A stretch of 64,000 nucleotides of DNA from Lachnospiraceae bacterium (GTDB taxonomy: Bacteria; Bacillota; Clostridia; Lachnospirales; Lachnospiraceae). Shown in pieces: positions 7,985 to 15,452 of this stretch. Numbering within the stretch: position 1 is the first letter of the stretch; the number at the start of each line of letters is the position of its first letter. The DNA lies in assembly GCA_017465095.1 (NCBI GenBank), contig JAFTWX010000071.1:62001-126000 (forward strand), in the 5' to 3' direction. Below the pieces are notes generated by a model. That model did no database searches. It was not told the DNA's origin and saw only the letters and a program-made list of their open reading frames with translations. The position numbers and the translations under genes were made by a program.

Positions 7985-8038
7985 GAAATCAGGAAGATTG
8001 TCAAAAACCGAAACAGACTGCAAAAAGGAGAGATGACG

Positions 8039-8587
8039 ATGGAAAGGAAGCAATTTGTTACACCAGAATATGTGACGGCAGAGGACATTAAGAGAGTGCG
8101 CAAGCAGCTGGGACTCACGCAGAAAGATTTTGCCGGGCTGTTAAACTGTGCCAAATCCACCGTGGAGCGATGGGAAGCAGGAAATGAACCTGTTTCCGGA
8201 CCGATAGTCCTTCTTTTGCAAATGATGGAAAAGCACCCGGAATATGTCGATGAGATTTCGGTTCCGGAAAAGGCTTATACGCTGCGCCTTTGGTATATGC
8301 ATGAGCAGACGGTCTGCACCGTCATAGATGTGGATGAAATACGGCGTGCCGTACGCATTGTGAATTATGCCACGCATCCGATGTTTCGTGCATTCGGCGT
8401 GGAAGAGCATCCGGATTATGAAAAGTATATGGAGTTTTTGGAGTCCCGGTGTTTTCCGCGCAGCCGTGACAAACTAAAACTGCAATTGCAGCAGCTGGAT
8501 CTTCCGTTTTATGATCCGTTTTTGATTATTGAAAAGACAGAAGGGCGCATGGCGGAGGATCATTTTTGGATCCGGATTGAGAGGTGA
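8039..8587 (+). CDS. HTH protein with C-terminal HipS-like domain (putative antitoxin)
   Basis: 182 residues. Residues about 15-62 form an XRE/MqsA-type helix-turn-helix (RKQLGLTQKDFAGLLN, then STVERWEAGNEPVSGP). Residues about 75-182 form a second domain with LRLWYMHEQTVCTVIDVD, then ESRCFPRSRDKL, YDPFLIIEKTEGRMAEDHFW. Its order (beta-rich start, a short PR-containing helix, DPFxII) recalls the N-terminal subdomain of HipA, the part that is a separate protein (HipS) in HipBST systems. AAGGAG at 8025-8030 fits the ATG at 8039 better than the one at 8033. The stop is 2 nt before the kinase start, so the pair is translationally coupled. The toxin-antitoxin role is inference. Confidence 0.7.
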   Translation: MERKQFVTPEYVTAEDIKRVRKQLGLTQKDFAGLLNCAKSTVERWEAGNEPVSGPIVLLLQMMEKHPEYVDEISVPEKAYTLRLWYMHEQTVCTVIDVDEIRRAVRIVNYATHPMFRAFGVEEHPDYEKYMEFLESRCFPRSRDKLKLQLQQLDLPFYDPFLIIEKTEGRMAEDHFWIRIER

Positions 8588-8589
8588 CG

Positions 8590-9402
8590 ATGATAGAATT
8601 ATTTGAGCAAAGTTTACAGACAAATCACCGTCAGTCATCCAAGGGAAATCAGCTGAAATGGCAAAACGGTGATATTTGGTACAAGGCAGATTACACGGGA
8701 TACGAAGGACTGGCAGAATATATGATTTCCCACCTTCTTCAAAAGTCAACTTTGTCAGGCGAAGAGTTTGTGCTGTACCATCCGGTGGAGATAAAGTACA
8801 AAGCTGCCGTATTTACCGGAGCGCAGAGCCGGGATTTTCTCACAGGGGACCTGCAGGTTATTACATTGGAGAGACTGTTTCAAAATTATTTCGGGGAAAG
8901 CCTGAGTAAGGCGATTTACAGTATTACCGACCATAAAGAGCGTCTGCGTTTTCTGGTGAATCAAATACAGCGGATTACCGGTCTGCAGGATTTTGGGGTA
9001 TACATGAATAAATTATTTACTATCGATGCCCTGTTTCTCAATGAAGACAGGCATACGCACAATATTGCAGTGCTGATGGACGGAAAAGGCAAGTTTTCCT
9101 ATTGCCCGATATTCGATCACGGAGCAGGTCTTTTGGCGGATACAACTATGGATTATCCGGTGGGAGGAGATGTGTATGAGCTGATGAAGAGCGTCAAAGC
9201 CAAAACAATTTGTCCGGATTTTGATGAGCAGCTGGATATTTCGGAGGGACTGTACGGCTCCCATATGAAATTTGATTTTACCAAAAAAGATGTGAAGGAG
9301 CTTTTGGAGCAAGTGGTGATTTATTCCCAAGAAGAGGTTTCTAGAGTGGAAAATATTATTTATTCTCAAATGAGCAAGTACAAATACTTGTTTAAACACT
9401 GA
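8590..9402 (+). CDS. HipA/HipT-like serine/threonine kinase (putative toxin)
   Basis: 270 residues, matching only the kinase core of HipA (about 440 residues) without the N-terminal subdomain. The loop at 14-24 (RQSSKGNQLKW) resembles the Gly-rich loop with Ser autophosphorylation sites, here Ser16 and Ser17. WYKAD carries the likely ATP-binding Lys32. FLNEDRHTHNIAVL gives catalytic Asp153 and Asn158, and PIFDHGAGLL gives metal-binding Asp176, the HipA pattern. HipA kinases inactivate aminoacyl-tRNA synthetases; the target here is unknown. A GTG at 8584 is in frame, but GAGAGG fits the ATG at 8590. A hairpin follows at 9425-9450. Confidence 0.78.
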   Translation: MIELFEQSLQTNHRQSSKGNQLKWQNGDIWYKADYTGYEGLAEYMISHLLQKSTLSGEEFVLYHPVEIKYKAAVFTGAQSRDFLTGDLQVITLERLFQNYFGESLSKAIYSITDHKERLRFLVNQIQRITGLQDFGVYMNKLFTIDALFLNEDRHTHNIAVLMDGKGKFSYCPIFDHGAGLLADTTMDYPVGGDVYELMKSVKAKTICPDFDEQLDISEGLYGSHMKFDFTKKDVKELLEQVVIYSQEEVSRVENIIYSQMSKYKYLFKH

Positions 9403-9621
9403 ATTTCCCCATAAAAAGGGAGGAGGCCAGGTAAATAATTTTACCTGGCCCTTATTATGAAAAAGTTTAAAAAAAATTCCAACACTTCATTGAAAGCTTT
9501 GTCATTTTATACTGTTATTATATGTGTCGGAAATGACGAAATAATGTTATGTAAATTAAGTTTTGTTGAATAAAATATGAACAAATTGTAAACAAGGCAC
9601 AAAAAACGTAGAAAAACAAAG
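9403..9621. other. AT-rich intergenic stretch with no gene seen
   Basis: Apart from the hairpin at 9425-9450, no ribosome binding site, no coding-like frame and no convincing promoter. It is very AT-rich and separates two convergent units. Confidence 0.5.
9425..9450 (+). terminator. Perfect hairpin after the HipT-like gene
   Basis: An 11-bp perfect stem GGCCAGGTAAA / TTTACCTGGCC with loop TAAT. Only a poor T-tract follows (CTTATTATG), so it may be a weak terminator or mRNA-stabilising end. Confidence 0.6.
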
Positions 9622-9656
9622 AAAACAGGAACTTTGAATAGCAAAGTTCCTGTTTT
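9622..9656. terminator. Bidirectional terminator between the kinase gene and the cyclophilin gene
   Basis: AAAACAGGAACTTTG (9622-9636) pairs perfectly with CAAAGTTCCTGTTTT (9642-9656). A T-run follows on the plus strand and the minus strand also reads into Ts, so it can end the reverse-strand cyclophilin transcript. Confidence 0.88.
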
Positions 9657-9687
9657 TTGATGTTTACATAAAATGGTTGCAATCGGC

Positions 9688-10212
9688 TTACATCTTGTCC
9701 GGTTCCGGATAGTCAACGCCGAAGCAGTCTACGGTCATGGACTGAATTTTCTGTGTTTCCAGAGGTCTGTCCATGTAGTCGGTAGCTGTAGTGGCGATTT
9801 TGTTTACAACCTCCATGCTTTCTTCTGTAACCTTTCCGAAAGCGGCGTAAGAGCCGTCCAGATGCGGAGAAGTTTTGTGCATGATGAAGAACTGGCTTCC
9901 GGCAGAGTCCGGATGCATGGCTCTTGCCATGGAAAGAACACCCTCTGTATGCTTTAAGTTGTTTTCAAATCCGTTGGATGTGAATTCTCCCTTGATATTG
10001 TAGCCCGGGCCGCCGGTTCCGGTACCGCTCGGGCATCCGCCCTGAATCATGAAACCGTTGATTACACGGTGAAAAATAAGTCCGTCATAATATCCTTTTT
10101 TAATCAGGCTGATAAAATTGTTTACGGAAATCGGTGCAATTTCAGGATAAAGCTCAGCTGTCATTACGTCGCCGTTTTCCATAGTGATTGTCACAATTGG
10201 ATTCTGTGCCAT
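9688..10212 (-). CDS. Cyclophilin-type peptidyl-prolyl cis-trans isomerase
   Basis: A 174-residue single-domain cytoplasmic cyclophilin catalysing proline isomerisation during folding. Key stretches are LIFHRVINGFMIQGGCP (the Arg of the active site in FHRV), GTGGPGYNIKGEF, GVLSMARAMHPDSAGSQFFI and HLDGSYAAFGKV. No signal peptide is present. On the minus strand AGGAGG lies 7-8 nt before the ATG. It is a monocistronic unit transcribed away from the acetyltransferase gene. Confidence 0.95.
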   Translation of the reverse strand: MAQNPIVTITMENGDVMTAELYPEIAPISVNNFISLIKKGYYDGLIFHRVINGFMIQGGCPSGTGTGGPGYNIKGEFTSNGFENNLKHTEGVLSMARAMHPDSAGSQFFIMHKTSPHLDGSYAAFGKVTEESMEVVNKIATTATDYMDRPLETQKIQSMTVDCFGVDYPEPDKM

Positions 10213-10295
10213 GTTGGTTCCTCCTAATATTTATTTTCTTTTTCCAAAGATTAGTTTAAAATAAAATGAAACATGCGTAAAGGGAAAAATGAAAA

Positions 10296-11048
10296 ATGCA
10301 GAGAGAATATAAAGAATTATTGATTACAGATGAAATAAATACGGCCAAAACCGCCCGGGCAAAAGGGCGATTTGTTGTCCTATGCTATCCGTTGAAGGGT
10401 GAAGTATTGCCGGGCAGCGGCGAGGCAACTGCGCTGAATTTTGACGATTTCCCGTATGCAATCGAAAATGCGGAGCAGCTCGATGAGAATTATCTGGAGC
10501 ATGTTTTGTGCCGGTTTAAAGGGATTCCCTGCCATATTCTTGATACGGAGCGTTGCCGGGTCAGGGAGATTACGCCGGAAGACGTTGACGCGTTATACGA
10601 AATCTACGCAGGGCCGGGGATTACGGATTATATGGAAGGCTTATATGAAAAAAGGGAGGATGAGGTTGCATACACGCAGGATTATATCCGGTGCCACTAC
10701 GGATTTTATGATTTCGGTATGTGGATTGTGGAGGATAAGCAAAACGCAGCGGTCATCGGCCGGGCCGGATTTGATATGCGGGATGAAAGAGGGATTCCGG
10801 AGCTTGGTTTTGTGATTCGGACGGAATACCAAAACAAAGGATATGCAACAGAAATTTGCAATGCGCTGCTTGCATACGGCAAAGAACAGTTGGGATTTGA
10901 CCGGGTCGGGGCCCACGTGGAGAGAGAAAACGCGGTTTCCGTGCGCCTGCTTACGGGACTTGGCTTTGTTTTTGACAGGGAAAATATAGTACAAAGTGTC
11001 AAAACGGCCGGCCGGGAATTGGATTTCTATCTGAAAAAATTCGAATGA
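10296..11048 (+). CDS. GNAT-family N-acetyltransferase with an extra N-terminal domain
   Basis: 250 residues. The C-terminal about 165 residues form a GNAT domain that transfers acetyl from acetyl-CoA: CRVREITPEDVDALYEIYAG starts it, ELGFVIRTEYQNKGYATEIC holds the CoA-binding Q/RxxGxG/A loop (QNKGYA), and NAVSVRLLTGLGF is the usual C-terminal motif. The first about 85 residues (KGRFVVLCYPLKGEVLPGSG region) are not part of the GNAT fold and are not recognised. The substrate is unknown. The ATG at 10296 has only a moderate AGGGA upstream; an ATG at 10289 is out of frame. Confidence 0.8.
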   Translation: MQREYKELLITDEINTAKTARAKGRFVVLCYPLKGEVLPGSGEATALNFDDFPYAIENAEQLDENYLEHVLCRFKGIPCHILDTERCRVREITPEDVDALYEIYAGPGITDYMEGLYEKREDEVAYTQDYIRCHYGFYDFGMWIVEDKQNAAVIGRAGFDMRDERGIPELGFVIRTEYQNKGYATEICNALLAYGKEQLGFDRVGAHVERENAVSVRLLTGLGFVFDRENIVQSVKTAGRELDFYLKKFE

Positions 11049-11141
11049 AATCATGCATGTCCGTCATAAAGCACAGATTTTTCCTTGAAAATTTGTACAA
11101 TCTGGCGAGAATAAGAGAGTGCTTATTGCACGGACAAGTGG

Positions 11142-11147
11142 TATAAT
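11142..11147 (+). promoter_or_regulatory. -10 element of the ppdK promoter
   Basis: A perfect TATAAT, 55 nt before ppdK. The -35 at 17 nt spacing is GTGCTT, a weak match, so activator help is possible. Confidence 0.55.
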
Positions 11148-11201
11148 ATATTCATTAGAGTGGATTTTTACACTTAATCTAACATCAAGGAGGACGCGTA
11201 A

Positions 11202-13826
11202 ATGTCTAAAATGGTCTATTTATTTGAAGAAGGCGACGCATCCATGCGTAATCTTCTCGGCGGAAAAGGTGCCAACCTTGCAGAAATGACAAAGCTTGGT
11301 CTCCCGATTCCACAGGGTTTTACAGTGACAACAGAAGCCTGTACCGATTATTACAACAATAATCGCTCAATCTCAGAAGACATCCAGAAACAGATTTTCG
11401 ATGCGCTTGCAAAGCTTGAGGAAAAACAGGGTAAAAAATTCGGTGATACAGAAAGTCCGCTTCTTGTATCGGTTCGTTCCGGTGCCAGAGCATCTATGCC
11501 GGGTATGATGGATACCATCCTGAACCTGGGATTAAACGATATCGCAGTGGAAGGATTTGCTGCAAAGACAGGTAATCCTCGTTTCGCATACGATTCTTAC
11601 CGTCGTTTCATCCAGATGTTCTCAGACGTAGTAATGGAAGTTCCGAAGTCTCACTTCGAGAGAGTTCTTGATGACATCAAGGATGCAAAAGGCGTGAAGT
11701 TCGATATGGATCTTACCGCGGATGATTTGAAAGAAGTTATTGCAAAATTCAAAGCTATTTACAAAGATAAAATGGGCGAAGATTTCCCACAGGATCCGAA
11801 GGTTCAGCTTATGGAAGCTGTAAAAGCCGTATTCCGTTCCTGGGATAATGAAAGAGCGATCGTTTACAGACGTATGAACGACATCCCGGGTGACTGGGGA
11901 ACAGCCGTTAACGTACAGGCGATGGTATTCGGTAACATGGGTGAGACATCCGGTACCGGTGTTGCTTTCACAAGAAACCCATCCACAGGTGAAAAGGGTA
12001 TCTACGGTGAGTACTTAATTAATGCACAGGGTGAGGACGTAGTTGCAGGTATCCGTACTCCGCAGCCGATCACCAAGCTTCAGGAAGATATGCCGGGTGC
12101 ATATCAGCAGTTCATGGATATCGCCATGAAACTGGAAGAGCATTATCGCGATATGCAGGATATGGAGTTCACAATCGAGGATGGTAAACTGTTCTTCCTG
12201 CAGACACGTAATGGTAAGAGAACAGCACAGGCAGCTCTTCAGATTGCTTGTGATCTTGTAGATGAAGGAAAGATTACTCCGGAAGAAGCAGTGATGCGAA
12301 TTGAAGCAAAATCTCTCGATCAGCTTCTCCATCCGACATTTGATGCAGATGCATTGAAGGCAGGAAAAGTAATCGGACAGGCACTTCCGGCTTCACCGGG
12401 AGCTGCAGCAGGTAAAGTATATTTTACCGCAGAAGAAGCAAAAGCTGCACACGAAGAGAAGGGCGAGAGAGTTATTCTTGTTCGTCTTGAGACTTCACCG
12501 GAAGATATCGAAGGTATGCACGCAGCAGAAGGTATCCTTACTGTTCGCGGAGGTATGACATCTCATGCAGCCGTTGTTGCCAGAGGTATGGGAACAGCTT
12601 GTGTATCCGGTTGCGGTGAAATTGCAATCAATGAAGAAGACAAAGTATTCGAACTTGCAGGCGAAGTAATCCGCGAGGGAGATTACATTTCCTTAGATGG
12701 TTCCACAGGTAAGATTTACCTTGGAGACATCAAGACAGTAGAAGCAAGCGTAACAGGCAACTTCGGACGTATCATGGATTGGGCTGACAAGTACCGTGTA
12801 CTTAAAGTTCGCACCAATGCCGATACACCTGCAGATGCAGCAAACGCAATTAAATACGGTGCAGAAGGTATCGGTCTTTGCCGTACAGAGCATATGTTCT
12901 TCGAGCCGGATCGTATTCCGAAGATCCGTCAGATGATTCTTGCAAGAACACTTGAACAGAGAGAAAAAGCATTGAATGCTTTGATTCCGTTCCAGAAAGG
13001 TGACTTCAAGGCATTATATGAAGTAATGGAAGGAAAACCGGTTACTATCCGTTTCTTAGATCCGCCACTTCATGAGTTCGTTCCGACCGATGAAGGTGAC
13101 ATTGACGATCTCGCAGTAGAGATGCTTATGACAGCGGAGGAAGTTCAGGAAGTTTGTGATTCCCTCCACGAGTTCAACCCGATGATGGGACACAGAGGAT
13201 GTCGTCTTGCAGTGACATATCCTGAAATTGCCCGCATGCAGACAAGAGCCGTGATGGAAGCAGCCATCGAAGTAAAAGCAGAAAAAGGCTTCGATATTGT
13301 TCCTGAAATCATGATTCCTCTCGTAGGCGAAAAGAAAGAGCTTAAGTTTGTAAAAGACGTAGTTGTTGCAGAAGCAGAAGCAGTGAAAGCAGAAAAGAAT
13401 TCCGATATCGAGTACAAGATCGGTACTATGATCGAGATTCCGAGAGCAGCACTTCTTGCTGACCAGATTGCAGAAGAAGCAGAATTCTTCTCATTCGGAA
13501 CAAACGACCTGACACAGATGACCTTCGGTTTCTCCCGTGATGATGCAGGCAAGTTCCTCGGCGATTACTACAAGAACAAAATTTACGAGTCAGATCCGTT
13601 CGCAAGACTTGACCAGAGCGGTGTAGGACAGCTCGTGCAGATGGCAGCAGACAAGGGACGCAAGACCCGCCCGGATATCAAACTCGGTATCTGTGGAGAG
13701 CACGGCGGAGATCCTTCTTCCGTAGAATTCTGCCACAAAGTAGGACTTACTTATGTATCCTGCTCACCGTTCCGCGTTCCGATCGCAAGATTGGCAGCAG
13801 CACAGGCTGCAATCGCAGAAAAATAA
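11202..13826 (+). CDS. ppdK: Pyruvate, phosphate dikinase
   Basis: An 874-residue enzyme interconverting pyruvate + ATP + Pi and PEP + AMP + PPi, used by many clostridia for PPi-linked glycolysis or gluconeogenesis. The N-terminal ATP-grasp half begins LLGGKGANLAEM and includes VRSGARASMPGMMDTILNLG. The swivelling domain has the phospho-His motif GGMTSHAAVVARGMG near residue 450. The C-terminal PEP/pyruvate barrel has GLCRTEHMFF, GTNDLTQMTFGFSRDD and GICGEHGGDP with the catalytic Cys. Length is full. AGGAGG precedes the ATG. Codon use is biased like fba, suggesting high expression. Monocistronic. Confidence 0.97.
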   Translation: MSKMVYLFEEGDASMRNLLGGKGANLAEMTKLGLPIPQGFTVTTEACTDYYNNNRSISEDIQKQIFDALAKLEEKQGKKFGDTESPLLVSVRSGARASMPGMMDTILNLGLNDIAVEGFAAKTGNPRFAYDSYRRFIQMFSDVVMEVPKSHFERVLDDIKDAKGVKFDMDLTADDLKEVIAKFKAIYKDKMGEDFPQDPKVQLMEAVKAVFRSWDNERAIVYRRMNDIPGDWGTAVNVQAMVFGNMGETSGTGVAFTRNPSTGEKGIYGEYLINAQGEDVVAGIRTPQPITKLQEDMPGAYQQFMDIAMKLEEHYRDMQDMEFTIEDGKLFFLQTRNGKRTAQAALQIACDLVDEGKITPEEAVMRIEAKSLDQLLHPTFDADALKAGKVIGQALPASPGAAAGKVYFTAEEAKAAHEEKGERVILVRLETSPEDIEGMHAAEGILTVRGGMTSHAAVVARGMGTACVSGCGEIAINEEDKVFELAGEVIREGDYISLDGSTGKIYLGDIKTVEASVTGNFGRIMDWADKYRVLKVRTNADTPADAANAIKYGAEGIGLCRTEHMFFEPDRIPKIRQMILARTLEQREKALNALIPFQKGDFKALYEVMEGKPVTIRFLDPPLHEFVPTDEGDIDDLAVEMLMTAEEVQEVCDSLHEFNPMMGHRGCRLAVTYPEIARMQTRAVMEAAIEVKAEKGFDIVPEIMIPLVGEKKELKFVKDVVVAEAEAVKAEKNSDIEYKIGTMIEIPRAALLADQIAEEAEFFSFGTNDLTQMTFGFSRDDAGKFLGDYYKNKIYESDPFARLDQSGVGQLVQMAADKGRKTRPDIKLGICGEHGGDPSSVEFCHKVGLTYVSCSPFRVPIARLAAAQAAIAEK

Positions 13827-13860
13827 AATCTTGCCCGTTAGGCATTCTAAATGATTCTTA

Positions 13861-13888
13861 TTCCCCCGCGACTTGTTCGCGGGGGAAA
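13861..13888 (+). terminator. Hairpin after ppdK
   Basis: TTCCCCCGCGA pairs with TCGCGGGGGAA, a very GC-rich stem with a short loop. The following tract (ATATCTTAAA) is only partly T-rich. Confidence 0.7.
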
Positions 13889-13950
13889 TATCTTAAACAT
13901 TTCAAAGTATATTTCCTGATAATTTGTTTTATGAGAGATTATCCGTTGTT

Positions 13951-14016
13951 TTTGTAGGCATTTACATGCGCATTTGCTTATGTTCGCTTATATTTGCAGG
14001 AATTTACATACGCATT
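13951..14016. repeat. Direct repeat pair ahead of palindrome cluster B
   Basis: Two 24-nt copies, 13951-13974 (starting TTTGTAGGCATTTACATG) and 13993-14016 (starting TTTGCAGGAATTTACATA), differ at 4 positions and are 42 nt apart. The second runs into palindrome B1. A fainter relative (TTTGGGCGGTTTAGCATGTG) lies near 7426, ahead of cluster A. Confidence 0.6.
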
Positions 14017-14057
14017 CTCCCTAAATCTATGTATTTTGTCTTGTGGGGAGAAAAAAT
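14014..14057. repeat. 44-nt palindromic repeat, copy B1
   Basis: Left arm TTCTCCC (14015-14021) pairs perfectly with GGGAGAA; CCTAAAT follows the left arm as in A1 and A3. The whole 13827-14297 gap holds no gene, only the ppdK hairpin, a direct repeat and these palindromes. Confidence 0.72.
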
Positions 14058-14075
14058 AGCAATTTATTAAAAAGG

Positions 14076-14118
14076 TTTCTACCCAAGAATGTTATGAGAG
14101 CAACTTGGGGAGAGGAAA
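14076..14118. repeat. Palindromic repeat, copy B2 (43 nt)
   Basis: Left arm TTTCTACCCAAG, right arm CTTGGGGAGAGGAAA, with the inner CCCAAG/CTTGGG exactly paired. It starts 18 nt after B1. Confidence 0.65.
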
Positions 14119-14156
14119 AACACAAAACTGGTTTACATAAAACTGATACAAATCTT

Positions 14157-14200
14157 TTTTCTCTACCTAAAAAATGTTGTGGGGAAATATGGGGAGAAAA
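14157..14200. repeat. 44-nt palindromic repeat, copy B3
   Basis: Left arm TTTTCTCTACC, right arm ATGGGGAGAAAA. The pairing has one mismatch. An additional GTGGGGAAAT sits inside the loop. Confidence 0.65.
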
Positions 14201-14220
14201 GAAGTTCTAAAAGAGAGATA

Positions 14221-14264
14221 AAATCTCCCTATAATGTAAAGTTACTACTATATGGGGAGAAAAA
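14221..14264. repeat. 44-nt palindromic repeat, copy B4, next to the nuclease start
   Basis: Left arm TCTCCC, right arm GGGGAGA, 20 nt after B3. Its loop contains TATAAT (14230-14235), placed where a -10 for the following gene could lie, so this copy may double as promoter or operator. Confidence 0.65.
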
Positions 14265-14297
14265 CCAATTATGAAAAAATAAAGACAGGAGGTAAGT

Positions 14298-15107
14298 ATT
14301 ACGAGAAGAAAAGCAGAGCAATTAATAAAAGAAAAACAACAGCTTTTAAGCAGCTTGGAAAAGAAATTGCGTACTTTTCCGGAGGGGACACTGAAAATCA
14401 AAGAAAAACATGGAAAGATGTATTTCTATCGGCAAGTAAAAAAGGCAAAAGGAAGGAAAGAGATTTATATTAAAAGGCAAGATGTTGATGTTGCGCAGCA
14501 ACTGGCACAAAAAACATATTTACAAAAAGTCAGTAGAGTATTGGAGGAACAATTGCAGGCATTAAATATCTTTGCAAGCTCTTATAATGACACTGCTCTA
14601 GAGCAAATCTATGACGAACTTTCGCACGAAAGAAAACAATTAATAGAACCGCTTATGGGAAGCGCCAGGCAAAAGCTGAAAGAATGGAATGAGGAAACAT
14701 ACGAACCCTACAACGCCTACCCGGAATATAAAATTTACGAGACCGACAGAGGTGAGATGGTGCGCTCCAAATCCGAGGTGATTATAGCAAACCTGCTTTA
14801 CAGACATAGAAAAGACCTCGATTACAGGTATGAACGGCCCCTGAAATTGCGAGCAAAAAACGGCGAAGAAATCACCATACACCCTGACTTTACAATCATA
14901 AACAAGCACACCGGAAGAATTTACTATTACGAACATGCGGGAAAAATGGACGACCCCAAATATGCGACAGATTTTGTAAAAAAGATGGAGTTGTATGCGG
15001 CTAATAATATATGGCAGGGGGAAGAGTTGCTGGTCACTTACGAGGCAGCAGGAGCACCACTGAGCACAACATGCGTGAGAAAAATGGTGGATCGCCTTGC
15101 AGAATAG
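14298..15107 (+). CDS. PD-(D/E)XK-like nuclease family protein with probable ATT start
   Basis: The coding frame runs from 14283 (after a TAA at 14280) to 15107. No ATG, GTG or TTG occurs before a TTG at 14355, which has no ribosome binding site. A perfect AGGAGG (14287-14292) lies 5 nt before ATT at 14298, and the codons between (TRRKAEQLIKEKQQLLSSLE) read as a normal coiled N-terminus, so ATT is chosen, giving 269 residues. The C-terminal half has GEMVRSKSEVIIANLLYR, then IHPDFTIINKHTG, then IYYYEHAGKMDD, the E...D...ExH-type order of PD-(D/E)XK-like enzymes. It follows palindrome B4 by 33 nt. The substrate is unknown. Confidence 0.72.
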   Translation: MTRRKAEQLIKEKQQLLSSLEKKLRTFPEGTLKIKEKHGKMYFYRQVKKAKGRKEIYIKRQDVDVAQQLAQKTYLQKVSRVLEEQLQALNIFASSYNDTALEQIYDELSHERKQLIEPLMGSARQKLKEWNEETYEPYNAYPEYKIYETDRGEMVRSKSEVIIANLLYRHRKDLDYRYERPLKLRAKNGEEITIHPDFTIINKHTGRIYYYEHAGKMDDPKYATDFVKKMELYAANNIWQGEELLVTYEAAGAPLSTTCVRKMVDRLAE

Positions 15108-15215
15108 AAAAGGAAAATATATTCTCACTTTAAAAAAAGAACTGAATTTGATATGATAATGCGAGGATAAAGAAATATTCCTCAGAGAAGAAAGCGATAA
15201 AAAAGGAGAGCAGTT

Positions 15216-15452
15216 ATGATAAACCCTGCAATTGCAATGAAACTTATGGCGGCAAAAAACGCCTTTACCAATAATCATCCGAAATTTGTGGCGTTTCTTT
15301 CGGCGGTCTTCGGAAGCGGAATTCCGGAGGACACCATCATTGAAATTACAGTCACAAAACCGGGACAGGCACCGATTACTTCCAACATCAAAGTGAAGCA
15401 GGAAGATTTGGAGCTGATGGAAACCTTCAAAGAGATGGCGGGGGCGAGATAG
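15216..15452 (+). CDS. Small conserved-looking protein of unknown function
   Basis: A 78-residue soluble protein, not recognised. N-terminal helix (INPAIAMKLMAAKNAFTNNH), then a strand-rich part (EDTIIEITVTKPGQAPITSN) and a C-terminal helix ending EDLELMETFKEMAGAR. AAGGAG lies 7 nt before the ATG, supporting translation. The stop codon abuts the next start (TAG then ATG at 15453), so the two are coupled. Confidence 0.75.
   Translation: MINPAIAMKLMAAKNAFTNNHPKFVAFLSAVFGSGIPEDTIIEITVTKPGQAPITSNIKVKQEDLELMETFKEMAGAR

Noticed and set aside
14014-14264. Palindrome clusters as CRISPR arrays
   Set aside because: Repeats are degenerate, only three or four per cluster, gaps range from 18 to 49 nt, gap sequences are similar between the clusters instead of unique, and no cas genes are near.
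14252-14473. 73-codon ORF overlapping the nuclease start
   Set aside because: No ribosome binding site for its ATG, low-complexity Lys/Arg composition, and the overlapping frame 3 continues as a long conserved-looking protein.
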